From assembly GCA_002413075.1 (NCBI GenBank), contig DHWG01000130.1, forward strand, positions 1-19,402: a stretch of DNA of 19,402 bases, read 5' to 3'. Of this stretch, positions 6,695 through 14,468 are shown piece after piece. Origin of the DNA: Desulfosporosinus sp. UBA5188 (GTDB lineage Bacteria; Bacillota; Desulfitobacteriia; Desulfitobacteriales; Desulfitobacteriaceae). The notes under the pieces were generated by a model. It saw nothing but the letters and a program-made list of their open reading frames with translations. It was not told the origin of the DNA and searched no databases. Position 1 is the stretch's first letter; each line of letters starts with the position of its first letter. Both the position numbers and the translations under genes were made by a program.

Positions 6695-7092
6695 AGTGGC
6701 TGTCTAATTATCAGGTCTCTGAGCGACTTCCTATCCGAGAGTGGATTCCCAGCCAAGTGCAAATTCGGCAGTATGCTGAAGCTTCTGGAGATTTTAATCC
6801 TATTCACCTTGATGACAACTACGCGCGCCAAGTTGGTCTAGGTGGCATGATTGCGCATGGCATGCTAACTATGGCTCAAATGACAGCAATGCTAACGGAA
6901 TGGATCGGCAAAGAGGGGAGAGTCAGTAAGCTCGATGTTCGTTTTGTGCAGGTAGTTCGCCCTGGGGACAAGATAACCTTCTGCGGTTCTATTAGAGATC
7001 GTTCGGGAAACATTATAGTATGCGATGTGGAGGCCTGTAATGATCAAAAGGAAAAAGTTTTAGTGGGTTTGGCACACATAATTCGAAAATAG
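6691..7092 (+). CDS. MaoC-like (R)-specific enoyl-CoA hydratase, catalytic subunit
   Basis: A 133-aa hot-dog protein with the hydratase 2 motif YAEASGDFNPIHLDD (28-42), giving the catalytic dyad Asp34 and His39, and the helix block GMIAHGMLTM (52-61). Family members (PhaJ, MaoC) reversibly hydrate trans-2-enoyl-CoA to (R)-3-hydroxyacyl-CoA. Its ATG overlaps the stop of the FAS1-type subunit, and the two together resemble one split double-hot-dog enzyme. Control by a sigma-54 promoter, shared with the large operon at 8806 onward, suggests a role in that pathway and not in FadR-controlled fatty acid oxidation. The FadN fusion further on makes the (S) isomer, so this pair may handle a different intermediate, possibly branched or dicarboxylic; that is inference. 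Confidence 0.88.
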   Translation: MKWLSNYQVSERLPIREWIPSQVQIRQYAEASGDFNPIHLDDNYARQVGLGGMIAHGMLTMAQMTAMLTEWIGKEGRVSKLDVRFVQVVRPGDKITFCGSIRDRSGNIIVCDVEACNDQKEKVLVGLAHIIRK

Positions 7093-7111
7093 GTAGAGAA
7101 TGTAGAACTTC

Positions 7112-7164
7112 CCCCTAACACAAGAAAAATATCTTAAAATAAGGTATTTCTCTTGTGTTAGGGG
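7112..7164. terminator. Intrinsic terminator after the MaoC pair
   Basis: A 24-bp stem (arms 7112-7135 and 7141-7164) with a CCCC/GGGG base and two mismatches that can form G-U pairs, with a 5-nt loop AAAAT, 19 bp after the stop codon. It is followed by TATTTAG. It separates the MaoC transcript from the regulator gene. Confidence 0.85.
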
Positions 7165-7210
7165 TATTTAGTATAATATTGTGAATTGTTATTAAAAACA
7201 GACTTTCGTA

Positions 7211-7240
7211 TTTACTTCCAATAGGTTGAACCTGTATAAT
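7211..7240 (+). promoter_or_regulatory. Sigma-A-type promoter of the activator gene, with internal palindrome
   Basis: A perfect TATAAT (7235-7240) with TTTACT (7211-7216) at 18 bp spacing. The spacer contains the palindrome AGGTTGAACCT (7223-7233) against the -10 box, a plausible site for repression. The -35 match is only moderate. The start codon follows 29 bp after the -10 box. Confidence 0.55.
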
Positions 7241-7269
7241 ATTACAAATGATCAAAATGGGGGATTAAC

Positions 7270-8676
7270 ATGAGTGACGGAGCCCATGCTGTAATAACGA
7301 ATGCTTTTCCACGTTGGGATCGAAAACTGTTATTTAAAATCCTCAATAATATTCATGATGTGGTCATGGTTATGGATTGCGATACGACAATTGTCTATGC
7401 TAACGAGGCTTATGCGAAGATTTTAGGAGTTCCAGTAGCAAAAGTTCTAGGACGCAGGCTAGATGAAATTGAACCCAAAGCTGCGGCAATTAACGTATTG
7501 CGTACGGGAATGCCATACCAAATTGGCGGGGACTATTTAGAATCTCTGGGTATCGATGTGGTAGGAAGTGCATTTCTTTTATACGAGGGCAACAGTATCA
7601 TTGGCTGTGTTTCAATCTTTAAAAATATTACTGACGTCGTAGAACTAAATCGTGAGTTACAGCAGACTAAGGGGGTTGCTGATTATTTGAAAGAGCAGTT
7701 AGAACAATGGGAACATCTACCCCTGTCTTTCAAGGAGTATGTGGGACAAAATAGTCGGGTGAAGGAAACCTTAATTTTAGCTGCTAAAGTAGCACGAACA
7801 GATAGCACTGTGTTAATCCTTGGCGAAAGTGGGGTTGGCAAAGAGGTATTAGCGAGGGCCGTTCATAATAGTAGTCGTCGTAAGGAGATGCCTATGATCA
7901 AGGTGAACTGTGCAGCAATGCCTGAAGAATTAATAGAGAGTGAACTGTTCGGGTATGAAGATGGAGCGTTTACGGGGGCTAAAAAGGGAGGTAAACTAGG
8001 TAAGTTTGAACTGGCCCATAGCGGTACTATTTTCTTGGATGAAATTGGGGATATGAGCCTCACTATGCAAGCTAAGTTGTTACGTGTATTGCAAGAAAAG
8101 GAGTTTGAAAGGGTGGGTGGTTGTAAGACAGTCAAAGTCGATATTCGAGTGATTGCGGCGACCAACCGAGATCTAGAATCCATGATCGAAAAAGGTACCT
8201 TTAGGCTTGATCTGTACTACCGGCTAAATATCGTGCCACTCATACTGACTCCGCTACGCGAGCGTAAAGATGATTTATTGGCACTTGCTAAGACATTTCT
8301 TAATCAGTTCTCGCGAGAAGTAGGTCATGAGCTAATACTCTCTTCAAAAGTGGTCAGTTTTTTTCATGAGTATGACTGGCCCGGTAACATACGTGAGCTG
8401 CAGAATGTCTTAGAATATGCAAGTATAGTTTGTGGTGGCAGTACTATAGGAATGCAGCACTTGCCTGTGCGTATAATTCCAACAGACGCTGACGCTGCTA
8501 ACGTAGAATGTAAGGATAAGCCTTACGCTGCAAAGGAGATCCTCGCTAGGATGGAAAAGGAACTGATTTTATCGGCTTTGGAGACATATAATAACAACCG
8601 TACTAAGGCTATGAAGGCTTTGGGGTTTTCTAGACGGGTGTTTTACGATAAGTTACTCCGATACGATATAGAATAG
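7270..8676 (+). CDS. PAS-domain sigma-54-dependent transcriptional activator
   Basis: A 468-aa enhancer-binding protein that activates sigma-54 RNA polymerase by ATP hydrolysis. A PAS sensor lies at about residues 20-125 (NNIHDVVMVMD ... SIFKNITDVVELNREL). It is followed by a short linker helix and the AAA+ domain at about 155-390. Walker A is GESGVGKE (185-192), the sigma-54 contact loop is GAFTGA (232-237), and Walker B is GTIFLDE (252-258). A Fis-type helix-turn-helix ends the protein (NNRTKAMKALGFSRRVFYDK). There is no receiver domain, so it should sense a small molecule directly through PAS; the ligand is unknown. The gene lies between the only two -24/-12 promoters in the window and is flanked by terminators, which strongly suggests it controls both the MaoC pair and the dehydratase operon. 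Confidence 0.95.
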   Translation: MSDGAHAVITNAFPRWDRKLLFKILNNIHDVVMVMDCDTTIVYANEAYAKILGVPVAKVLGRRLDEIEPKAAAINVLRTGMPYQIGGDYLESLGIDVVGSAFLLYEGNSIIGCVSIFKNITDVVELNRELQQTKGVADYLKEQLEQWEHLPLSFKEYVGQNSRVKETLILAAKVARTDSTVLILGESGVGKEVLARAVHNSSRRKEMPMIKVNCAAMPEELIESELFGYEDGAFTGAKKGGKLGKFELAHSGTIFLDEIGDMSLTMQAKLLRVLQEKEFERVGGCKTVKVDIRVIAATNRDLESMIEKGTFRLDLYYRLNIVPLILTPLRERKDDLLALAKTFLNQFSREVGHELILSSKVVSFFHEYDWPGNIRELQNVLEYASIVCGGSTIGMQHLPVRIIPTDADAANVECKDKPYAAKEILARMEKELILSALETYNNNRTKAMKALGFSRRVFYDKLLRYDIE

Positions 8677-8685
8677 CAAATGACT

Positions 8686-8700
8686 GTGCGCTTTACGCAC
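8686..8700. promoter_or_regulatory. Candidate enhancer (UAS) for the sigma-54 activator
   Basis: An inverted repeat GTGCG-N5-CGCAC lies about 105 bp upstream of the -24/-12 promoter, the usual distance for an upstream activating sequence. A related half-site run, ATGCGTGAGTGTGTA (8715-8729), follows. No convincing copy was found ahead of the MaoC promoter, so the assignment is tentative. Confidence 0.35.
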
Positions 8701-8751
8701 TAATTCTAAAATATATGCGTGAGTGTGTACCTAATTCCATACATATGAAAA

Positions 8752-8791
8752 ACCCTCTGTGGGCTGGTTTACCAGACAGGAGGGTCTTTTT
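8752..8791 (+). terminator. Intrinsic terminator of the activator gene
   Basis: Stem of ACCCTCTGT (8752-8760) with ACAGGAGGGT (8776-8785), one bulged base, and an inner CTGG/CCAG stem (8764-8767 with 8772-8775) with a TTTA loop, followed by TCTTTTT. It lies between the candidate enhancer and the next sigma-54 promoter, keeping the activator transcript out of the downstream operon. Confidence 0.85.
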
Positions 8792-8805
8792 ATGAAGCGT
8801 AAAGT

Positions 8806-8821
8806 TGGCACAAAATTTGCA
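8806..8821 (+). promoter_or_regulatory. Sigma-54 (-24/-12) promoter of the dehydratase operon
   Basis: TGGCACAAAATTTGCA is a perfect match to TGGCAC-N5-TTGCA with the GG-GC spacing of 10. It lies 67 bp upstream of the chosen start of the AbfD-like gene and is the only promoter seen for the following seven closely spaced genes. Confidence 0.93.
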
Positions 8822-8888
8822 TTAAATAAATGTATCAGACTATTCTAATTAAACAAAACCTTTAGATTACTCTTAAAGGAGGATGGCT

Positions 8889-10367
8889 ATGAGAACAAGA
8901 GCTCAGTATGTGGAGGGGTTAAGCAAGATGAAAAAGAACCTCTACTTTAATGGTGGAATGATTGATCGGTTAGATCCACTACAAGAAGGTGCCCTTAACG
9001 TCATGGGTTTAACGTTTGATGCGGTTTGGGATGAGGCCAGTAAGGATCTTTGCACAGCTACCTCTCACATCACGGGGGAAACCATCAACCGCTTTAACCA
9101 CATTCACCAAAACGCAGAGGACTTGCATAAGAAACAAGACATGACTCGTTTCTTAGTGAACAAAGTAGGGCAGTGCATTCAACGCTGTATGGGCATTGAC
9201 GCTTCCAATGCAATCCACGCAGTGTCTTTCGAAGCTCAGAAGTCCCCAAAAGCTAAGACAACCTACCATGACAACTGGCTTAAGTGGCTAGAACGTTTCC
9301 AGAGGGAAGATCTCGTGGCAAGCTGCGCGCAAACTGACGCTAAAGGCGAGCGTTTGAAGCGGCCAGCCGAGCAGGGTGACCCTGATATGTATGTACATGT
9401 GGTAGAGGAGCGTAGCGACGGGATCGTGGTCCGCGGCTGCAAAGTGCATATCTCTGAAGCCTCGATATCTGACGAGATCCTAGTAGTGCCGAATCGTGCC
9501 CTGCAAAAAGGTGAGGAAGCCTATGCGTTGGCCTTTGCAGTTCCGTCAGACTATGAAGGGGTCAAGCAAATTGTTCACTTCCATAATTATCGCAAGCGCG
9601 ATACCTATCAGAGGGGGATTGAATACGGCTATACGGACTCTTATGTCATCTTTGATGATTGCTTCATTCCTTGGGAGCGCGTGTTTCTGTGTGGGGAAAC
9701 TCAACACGGTGGTATGACAGCGCTGCTGTTTGCTTTGTTCCATCGTCATTCCTATTCTGGCTGTAAGCCTGCTATGCTCGACTATGTTATTGGTATGGGT
9801 GCCTTGGCGGCAGAAATTAATGGTATTGAAAAGACCCCGCATGTGCGCGAATTGCTGTCCAAACTGATCATGACTGGTGAACTGGGCTACGCGGCTGGCT
9901 ATACATCGTCCGCACTGAGCAAGCCTGAAGTCTTTATGCCCGGTTTGGGGGTTGTGCCATATGGACCAGGCAGCTATATTCCGAACTCTATTTATGCCAA
10001 CGTGGGTAGGTGTCTGACCGGTGAGGCTGTGTTCCATGAGCAAGAGATCCTATGCGACATTGCAGGCGGTATGCCAGCTACTTTCCCGTATGAAAATGAC
10101 CTGACAAATCCTGAAGTAAAAAATCTTTTAGAAAAGTACCTGAACCGAAATCCCAAAATTCCTATTGAAGAACAAATTAAGTTTTGGATGAACTTCATTG
10201 ATTTTGGCCTCTCCAGCTCTGCAGGCGCTACATTATATGGTGCTTATCATGGCGGTGGCTCTCCCATTATGGAACAGATCGCTATCACCTCGCAGTATGA
10301 CATGGAGTCCAAGAAGGATATTGTCAGGGCAATCGCAGGAATGAAACCCAGATCGCAAAAGAAATAG
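8889..10367 (+). CDS. 4-hydroxybutyryl-CoA dehydratase-like Fe-S flavoprotein
   Basis: A 492-aa member of the 4-hydroxyphenylacetate 3-hydroxylase/AbfD family. True AbfD dehydrates 4-hydroxybutyryl-CoA to crotonyl-CoA by a radical mechanism with FAD and a [4Fe-4S] cluster. All four AbfD cluster ligands have counterparts: QCIQRC gives Cys96 and Cys100, and FHRHSYSGCK gives His285 and Cys292, followed by the Lys equivalent to AbfD Lys300. This points to a dehydratase/isomerase and not an oxygenase. However, at the place of the essential AbfD Glu455 (just before HGxGSP) this protein has Gly451 in LYGAYHGGGSP, by alignment from memory, so the substrate may differ. The start at 8889 is preferred over ATG 8883 because AAAGGAGG ends at 8882, giving 6-bp spacing. 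It is the first gene of the sigma-54 operon. Alternative: vinylacetyl-CoA isomerase only. Confidence 0.88.
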   Translation: MRTRAQYVEGLSKMKKNLYFNGGMIDRLDPLQEGALNVMGLTFDAVWDEASKDLCTATSHITGETINRFNHIHQNAEDLHKKQDMTRFLVNKVGQCIQRCMGIDASNAIHAVSFEAQKSPKAKTTYHDNWLKWLERFQREDLVASCAQTDAKGERLKRPAEQGDPDMYVHVVEERSDGIVVRGCKVHISEASISDEILVVPNRALQKGEEAYALAFAVPSDYEGVKQIVHFHNYRKRDTYQRGIEYGYTDSYVIFDDCFIPWERVFLCGETQHGGMTALLFALFHRHSYSGCKPAMLDYVIGMGALAAEINGIEKTPHVRELLSKLIMTGELGYAAGYTSSALSKPEVFMPGLGVVPYGPGSYIPNSIYANVGRCLTGEAVFHEQEILCDIAGGMPATFPYENDLTNPEVKNLLEKYLNRNPKIPIEEQIKFWMNFIDFGLSSSAGATLYGAYHGGGSPIMEQIAITSQYDMESKKDIVRAIAGMKPRSQKK

Positions 10368-10385
10368 CTAAAAGGAGGAACATTT

Positions 10386-12200
10386 ATGGCCAGTAAGTTT
10401 ATCTACAGTAACCGTGAACACAGATTTATTATCAAAGAATGGTTGGATGGTAAGAAAATCCTCGGATTAAAGCGTTTTCAAGATTCGCTCAGTATAGAGG
10501 ATGTTGATGGAATACTTGATGAGGCGTTAAAAATGAGTCGAGAAATCGTCGCTCCAACGAATGATGATGGTGATACAATCGGAGCGAAATTTAAGGACGG
10601 AAAAGTCACAGTTCCACCTTCTTTTCATAGAGCGTTCAAGTTTATACAAGAAAATGGCTGGGGCTCCAGCAATAGTGACGTTGATGGAGAGGGTATTCTT
10701 CCTGAGATATTAAATGAAGCTGTTCGGGAGTATATTATTGCCGCTAATCCATCTATTTCTCCATATGTTGGGTTGTGCGGCGGCGTAGCGTCCGTGATCA
10801 AGGAGTTTGGCTCAGCTGAGCAGATCGCTCTCTACACCCCGAAAATGTTTGAGGGAGTTTGGGAAGGCACAATGTGCCTAACAGAACCTGGTGGCGGTTC
10901 AGATGTGGGGGATATGACGACCAAGGCCTATCCCACAGACAATCCATTAGTTTACAAAGTTAAAGGGACAAAATCCTTCATTACCGGAGGGGATCATGAT
11001 CTGACGGAAAATATTATTCACCTAGTGCTAGCTCGAGCGGATGGAGCGGCCGCTGGCACCAAAGGGCTGTCTTTATTCATTGTTCCCAAGGTCTGGGTAA
11101 AGGAAGACGGCATCTTGGGAGAATCCAACGATGTTTCGACGGTTGGGATAGAACATAAGTTAGGCCTCAAGGGTTCATCCACGGCTGTGCTTAGCTTTGG
11201 GGAAGAAGGTCAGTGTCGAGGCATCTTGTTAGGCAGCCCACCGGATGAAAAAGGGGTTGGGCAGGGCATAGCACAAATGTTTAAGATGATCAATGGTTCA
11301 CGCTTGGATACTGGGCACAGTGCTCTTGCTGTGGCGACTGTAGCCTATAACAATGCAGTTCATTATGCAAAGGAACGCATTCAGGGCCGCCCTATTCACA
11401 ATCCCAAAGGGAGTAGGGTGCCGATCATCCAGCATGAAGATGTCCGTCGTATGCTGCTCACCCAGAAGGCTACGCTGGAAGCAATGCGAGCCATGATTTT
11501 TAAGGGTTACTACTATTTGGACTTAATCCAATTCGGGGATGATCCTGCAGATATTAGTGCAGCTAAACGTTCCATTGAAGTGATCACTCCGTTGATCAAG
11601 GCATATTGCTCTGACCAAGGGTGGTTGATGATTACCGAAGCCATTCAAGTTTTCGCTGGCTACGGCTTTACCGAAGAATACCCAGTGGCGCGTCAAGCCA
11701 GGGATGTCAAGATTTATTCCATCTGGGAGGGCACCAATTTCATTCAGTCGATGGACCTTGTCGGTCGCAAGTGGAGTATGGATAAAGGCAGCGTCTTCAA
11801 AGATTGGCTGATGGAGATGGCTACATTCGTCCAAACAAACCAACATCATAAAACCTTTGCACGCGAGTTTGAGGTGCTGGGTAAAGCATTATTGGCTTAC
11901 CAGGAACTTATGGGTACGGTCTTAGGCTACTTTAAAGAAAACATCAGGCTGGTTCCACTGTATAGTACGAGAATTTTGCGGATTACAGCAGAACTCTATG
12001 GCGGTTACTTGCTGATGCAACAGGCTTTAGTAGCCCAAGATAAACTGGACCAAGGGAACGCAGACGATGAATTCTATGCGGGTAAACTATGCAGCGCCAA
12101 ATTTTATATCCTCAATATTGTTCCGGATGTGGCTGCGACTGTTCGGATTATTAAAGAAGCCGACACCTCGGCGATCGACATTCCAGTAGAAGCTTTCTAA
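10386..12200 (+). CDS. Large acyl-CoA dehydrogenase (DmdC/FadE5-like)
   Basis: A 604-aa FAD acyl-CoA dehydrogenase of the long subfamily with an N-terminal extension (about 1-35) and an extra C-terminal domain (about 470-604), as in 3-methylthiopropionyl-CoA dehydrogenase DmdC and mycobacterial FadE5. Core motifs are CLTEPGGGSDVGDMTTK (164-180), the FITGGDHD substrate/FAD region (198-205), KLGLKGSSTA (258-267) and the catalytic loop IWEGTNFIQ with Glu448. It introduces a 2,3 double bond into an acyl-CoA, or runs in reverse, passing electrons to an ETF not found here. It starts 18 bp after the AbfD-like gene with AAAGGAGG as ribosome site. The subfamily covers unusual short or substituted acyl-CoAs, so the substrate cannot be named. 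It differs clearly from the FadR-controlled FadE upstream. Confidence 0.93.
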   Translation: MASKFIYSNREHRFIIKEWLDGKKILGLKRFQDSLSIEDVDGILDEALKMSREIVAPTNDDGDTIGAKFKDGKVTVPPSFHRAFKFIQENGWGSSNSDVDGEGILPEILNEAVREYIIAANPSISPYVGLCGGVASVIKEFGSAEQIALYTPKMFEGVWEGTMCLTEPGGGSDVGDMTTKAYPTDNPLVYKVKGTKSFITGGDHDLTENIIHLVLARADGAAAGTKGLSLFIVPKVWVKEDGILGESNDVSTVGIEHKLGLKGSSTAVLSFGEEGQCRGILLGSPPDEKGVGQGIAQMFKMINGSRLDTGHSALAVATVAYNNAVHYAKERIQGRPIHNPKGSRVPIIQHEDVRRMLLTQKATLEAMRAMIFKGYYYLDLIQFGDDPADISAAKRSIEVITPLIKAYCSDQGWLMITEAIQVFAGYGFTEEYPVARQARDVKIYSIWEGTNFIQSMDLVGRKWSMDKGSVFKDWLMEMATFVQTNQHHKTFAREFEVLGKALLAYQELMGTVLGYFKENIRLVPLYSTRILRITAELYGGYLLMQQALVAQDKLDQGNADDEFYAGKLCSAKFYILNIVPDVAATVRIIKEADTSAIDIPVEAF

Positions 12201-12219
12201 TAGGGAGTGTGTTCATTTA

Positions 12220-13086
12220 ATGAAAGTGGAAGACATTCGTAAGATTTGTGTCATAGGGGCTGGCAATATGGGGCATCAGATTGCCTTGTCTGCTGCTTTA
12301 GCCGGCTATAAGGTCAGCTGTATGGACATTAGCCAAGAGATGTTAAGTAAAGCGGAAAAGTTTGCACGCACATATTTACCAGAGCGGGTTGCTAAAGGGA
12401 AAATGACCCAGGAGCAAGCGGATCTGGGCAGGGCAAATATTTCATTTACCCTGAGTTTGGAGGAGGCTGCACATGACGCTGATTTTCTGATCGAGGCAGC
12501 CGTCGAAAAGATCAACGTTAAACGGAAGCTCTTCGCGGATTTAGACCGAATTGCTCCTCCTCATGCGATTTTGGCCACGAACAGTTCCTTTATTGTCAGT
12601 TCGAAGATTGCTGATGCCACGAAGCGACCGGATAAAGTGTGCAATATGCACTTCTTTAATCCTGCCCTGATGATGAAACTGGTTGAGGTCGTGCAAGGCC
12701 CTCATACTTCCACAGAGACTGCCCAAGTAACCATGGATTTGTGCGAAAAAATGGGTAAGACGGGTGCCTGGCTTAAGCAGGAGATCTATGGTTTCCTCGT
12801 CAACAGAATTCTAGCAGCGCTCCATAATGAAGCCTTGTTTCTGGCTGACATGGGGATTGCCACTCCTAAAGAAATCGACCTTGCGGTAACGAACGCTTTG
12901 GGTCATCCGATGGGACCGTTCCGTTTGATGGATTTCACAGGTATTGATCTTTCATACTATATTGGCATGGAACGTTACCAGGAAACTCGTGATCCTAGAG
13001 ACAGGCCCTCACCACTGATTGTTGAGAAATTCACCAAAGGTGAATGGGGCAGGAAAACGAAGCAAGGTTTTTATTCTTACGATTAA
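12220..13086 (+). CDS. 3-hydroxyacyl-CoA dehydrogenase, short form (Hbd/PaaH-like)
   Basis: A 288-aa NAD(P)-dependent enzyme that interconverts (S)-3-hydroxyacyl-CoA and 3-ketoacyl-CoA, of normal length for clostridial 3-hydroxybutyryl-CoA dehydrogenase (about 282 aa). The Rossmann motif VIGAGNMGHQIA lies at 11-22. The acidic Asp36 at the end of beta-2 favours NAD over NADP. The catalytic His144 is in NMHFFNP and its partner Glu156 in KLVEVV. The C-terminal domain ends with GRKTKQGFYSYD, also typical. It starts 19 bp after the acyl-CoA dehydrogenase. The operon encodes a second dehydrogenase of this class in the FadN fusion, so the two probably act on different intermediates or in opposite directions. 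Acetoacetyl-CoA as product is plausible but not proven. Confidence 0.93.
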   Translation: MKVEDIRKICVIGAGNMGHQIALSAALAGYKVSCMDISQEMLSKAEKFARTYLPERVAKGKMTQEQADLGRANISFTLSLEEAAHDADFLIEAAVEKINVKRKLFADLDRIAPPHAILATNSSFIVSSKIADATKRPDKVCNMHFFNPALMMKLVEVVQGPHTSTETAQVTMDLCEKMGKTGAWLKQEIYGFLVNRILAALHNEALFLADMGIATPKEIDLAVTNALGHPMGPFRLMDFTGIDLSYYIGMERYQETRDPRDRPSPLIVEKFTKGEWGRKTKQGFYSYD

Positions 13087-13124
13087 TAAAGTGGGTTATT
13101 TAACCAGAATAGAGGAGAGTTTGG

Positions 13125-14426
13125 ATGGCAAAAGCATCCGTTTCAATGGTAAAAGTAACTGATGTCTACGAGTCTCTTCAGGAAAGTCTGAAATTATGTG
13201 ATGGGTTAGCGGGATTGAACCTTAAGGACAGGATCTTGATTAAGCCCAACATTGTTAGTTGGGATTTTGATCTACCTTTTCCTCCCTATGGCGTGGTGAC
13301 CACCAGTGTCGTAATCAGTGCCCTCGTCCGCATCCTATCTGAACACGGTTTTAGCAACTTAACAATCGGTGAAGGTGCCCTTCCTATGTTAAGCCCTGAC
13401 GGTGATGTGGTGTACGAAGCGCTAGGCTACAAAACATTGCAAGAGCGCTTCGGAGTCAAATTAGTGGACTTTAACAAGGAAGAGTTTGTGACAACAGATT
13501 ATGGCGACGGGTTTAAGCTGGAGATTGCCAAGCAGGCTTTAGAAGCGGAAAAAATCATTAACGTCCCAGTGTTGAAAACTCATAACCAGGCCAAAGTGTC
13601 TTTAGGAATTAAAAACCTTAAAGGATGTCTCAGTAAAAAATCTAAACAGTCTTGCCACGGCGTGGGTGATGAGGAACTTAGTCGTATGTTCCCCCGTATT
13701 ATCGATAAGCTTCCAGTGGCTTTGACCATTATCGATGGACTATATACCCTGGAAAAAGGGCCTGGACCTACTGGAAAAGCTTTTAGAAAAGATCTATTAA
13801 TAGCTTCTCGTGATCCTTTTGCCTGTGATCTGGTAGGCGCTGCCATCCTTGGTTATCCTGCGAAAGAGGTGCCTCATCTGAATCATTACGCCAATAGCCA
13901 CGGGTGCAGTTTGGAAGTATCAGATTATGAAGTGACAGGGGAGAGTGTGGCGGATCATCAAGAGTATGTAACGTATGATTGGGAGTGGTCGGAAACAGAT
14001 ACTGGTCCAGTAGGGTTTGAAAAGCGTGGCATCACCGGGCTTGCAATCCGTAAGTATGATAGTAGTCTGTGTACGGGTTGTTCAGTACAATATAATCCCA
14101 TGTTGATTCTTCTGTCTTCGGCCTTTAAAGGGGAGCCTTTCCCTAATGTTGAGGTAGTTAGTGGCAAGCAACAAATGGCTGCCCGAGGTTTTGATAAGAC
14201 CGTGCTCTTCGGGAAATGCGCTTGTCACTTTAATAAAGATAATCCTAATATCCATAAGGCTATTCCAATTTGGGGATGTCCGCCGGATTTGGAAATATTC
14301 GTTGAAGTGTTGGCTCATGAGGAAATTAAATGTGATTACAACGAGTATATAAGCTTCCGTAACTATTTGTTTGGTCGGTATAAGGAAAGTGAGGGTTTCA
14401 ATTTGGCCGACTGGTCAGTGAAATAG
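13125..14426 (+). CDS. DUF362-family protein with cysteine-rich C-terminal region
   Basis: A 433-aa DUF362 protein of unknown function. The DUF362 core is at about residues 30-245, with LKDRILIKPNIVSW (33-46), NVPVLKTHNQAKVSLGIKNL (146-165) and a DPFACDLVGAAILGY block (230-244). The C-terminal third carries ordered cysteines: CTGC (316-319), GKCAC (Cys365, Cys367) and WGCPPD (Cys385), with further Cys168 and Cys177 in the core. The usual 8-Cys ferredoxin domain found in many DUF362 proteins is absent, so any Fe-S cluster would be bound in a different way. It has no signal peptide or membrane segment. It lies in the middle of the operon (38 bp after the dehydrogenase, ribosome site GAGGAG). 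It could carry electrons for, or help mature, the Fe-S dehydratase; that is inference from position. Confidence 0.85.
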   Translation: MAKASVSMVKVTDVYESLQESLKLCDGLAGLNLKDRILIKPNIVSWDFDLPFPPYGVVTTSVVISALVRILSEHGFSNLTIGEGALPMLSPDGDVVYEALGYKTLQERFGVKLVDFNKEEFVTTDYGDGFKLEIAKQALEAEKIINVPVLKTHNQAKVSLGIKNLKGCLSKKSKQSCHGVGDEELSRMFPRIIDKLPVALTIIDGLYTLEKGPGPTGKAFRKDLLIASRDPFACDLVGAAILGYPAKEVPHLNHYANSHGCSLEVSDYEVTGESVADHQEYVTYDWEWSETDTGPVGFEKRGITGLAIRKYDSSLCTGCSVQYNPMLILLSSAFKGEPFPNVEVVSGKQQMAARGFDKTVLFGKCACHFNKDNPNIHKAIPIWGCPPDLEIFVEVLAHEEIKCDYNEYISFRNYLFGRYKESEGFNLADWSVK

Positions 14427-14468
14427 ATTGACGTTGCCATGATCAAGAGAAACGAGAGGAGGATGGAT

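Noticed and set aside
8883..8885. Upstream ATG as start of the AbfD-like gene
   Set aside because: It directly abuts AAAGGAGG with no spacing; the ATG at 8889 has the ideal 6 bp.
9546..10043. 165-aa minus-strand ORF inside the AbfD-like gene
   Set aside because: It lies wholly within a gene with clear family motifs, has no recognisable domain and no proper ribosome site; it is a shadow frame.
8889..10367. Aromatic monooxygenase (HpaB, 4-hydroxyphenylacetate 3-hydroxylase)
   Set aside because: The four cluster-binding residues of AbfD-type enzymes are present and the operon is CoA-based, so a dehydratase/isomerase is far more likely.
14439..14441. Upstream ATG as start of the FadN-type gene
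   Set aside because: It would put the GAGGAGG ribosome site inside the coding region and add a charged tail ahead of the Rossmann fold; 14469 fits better.
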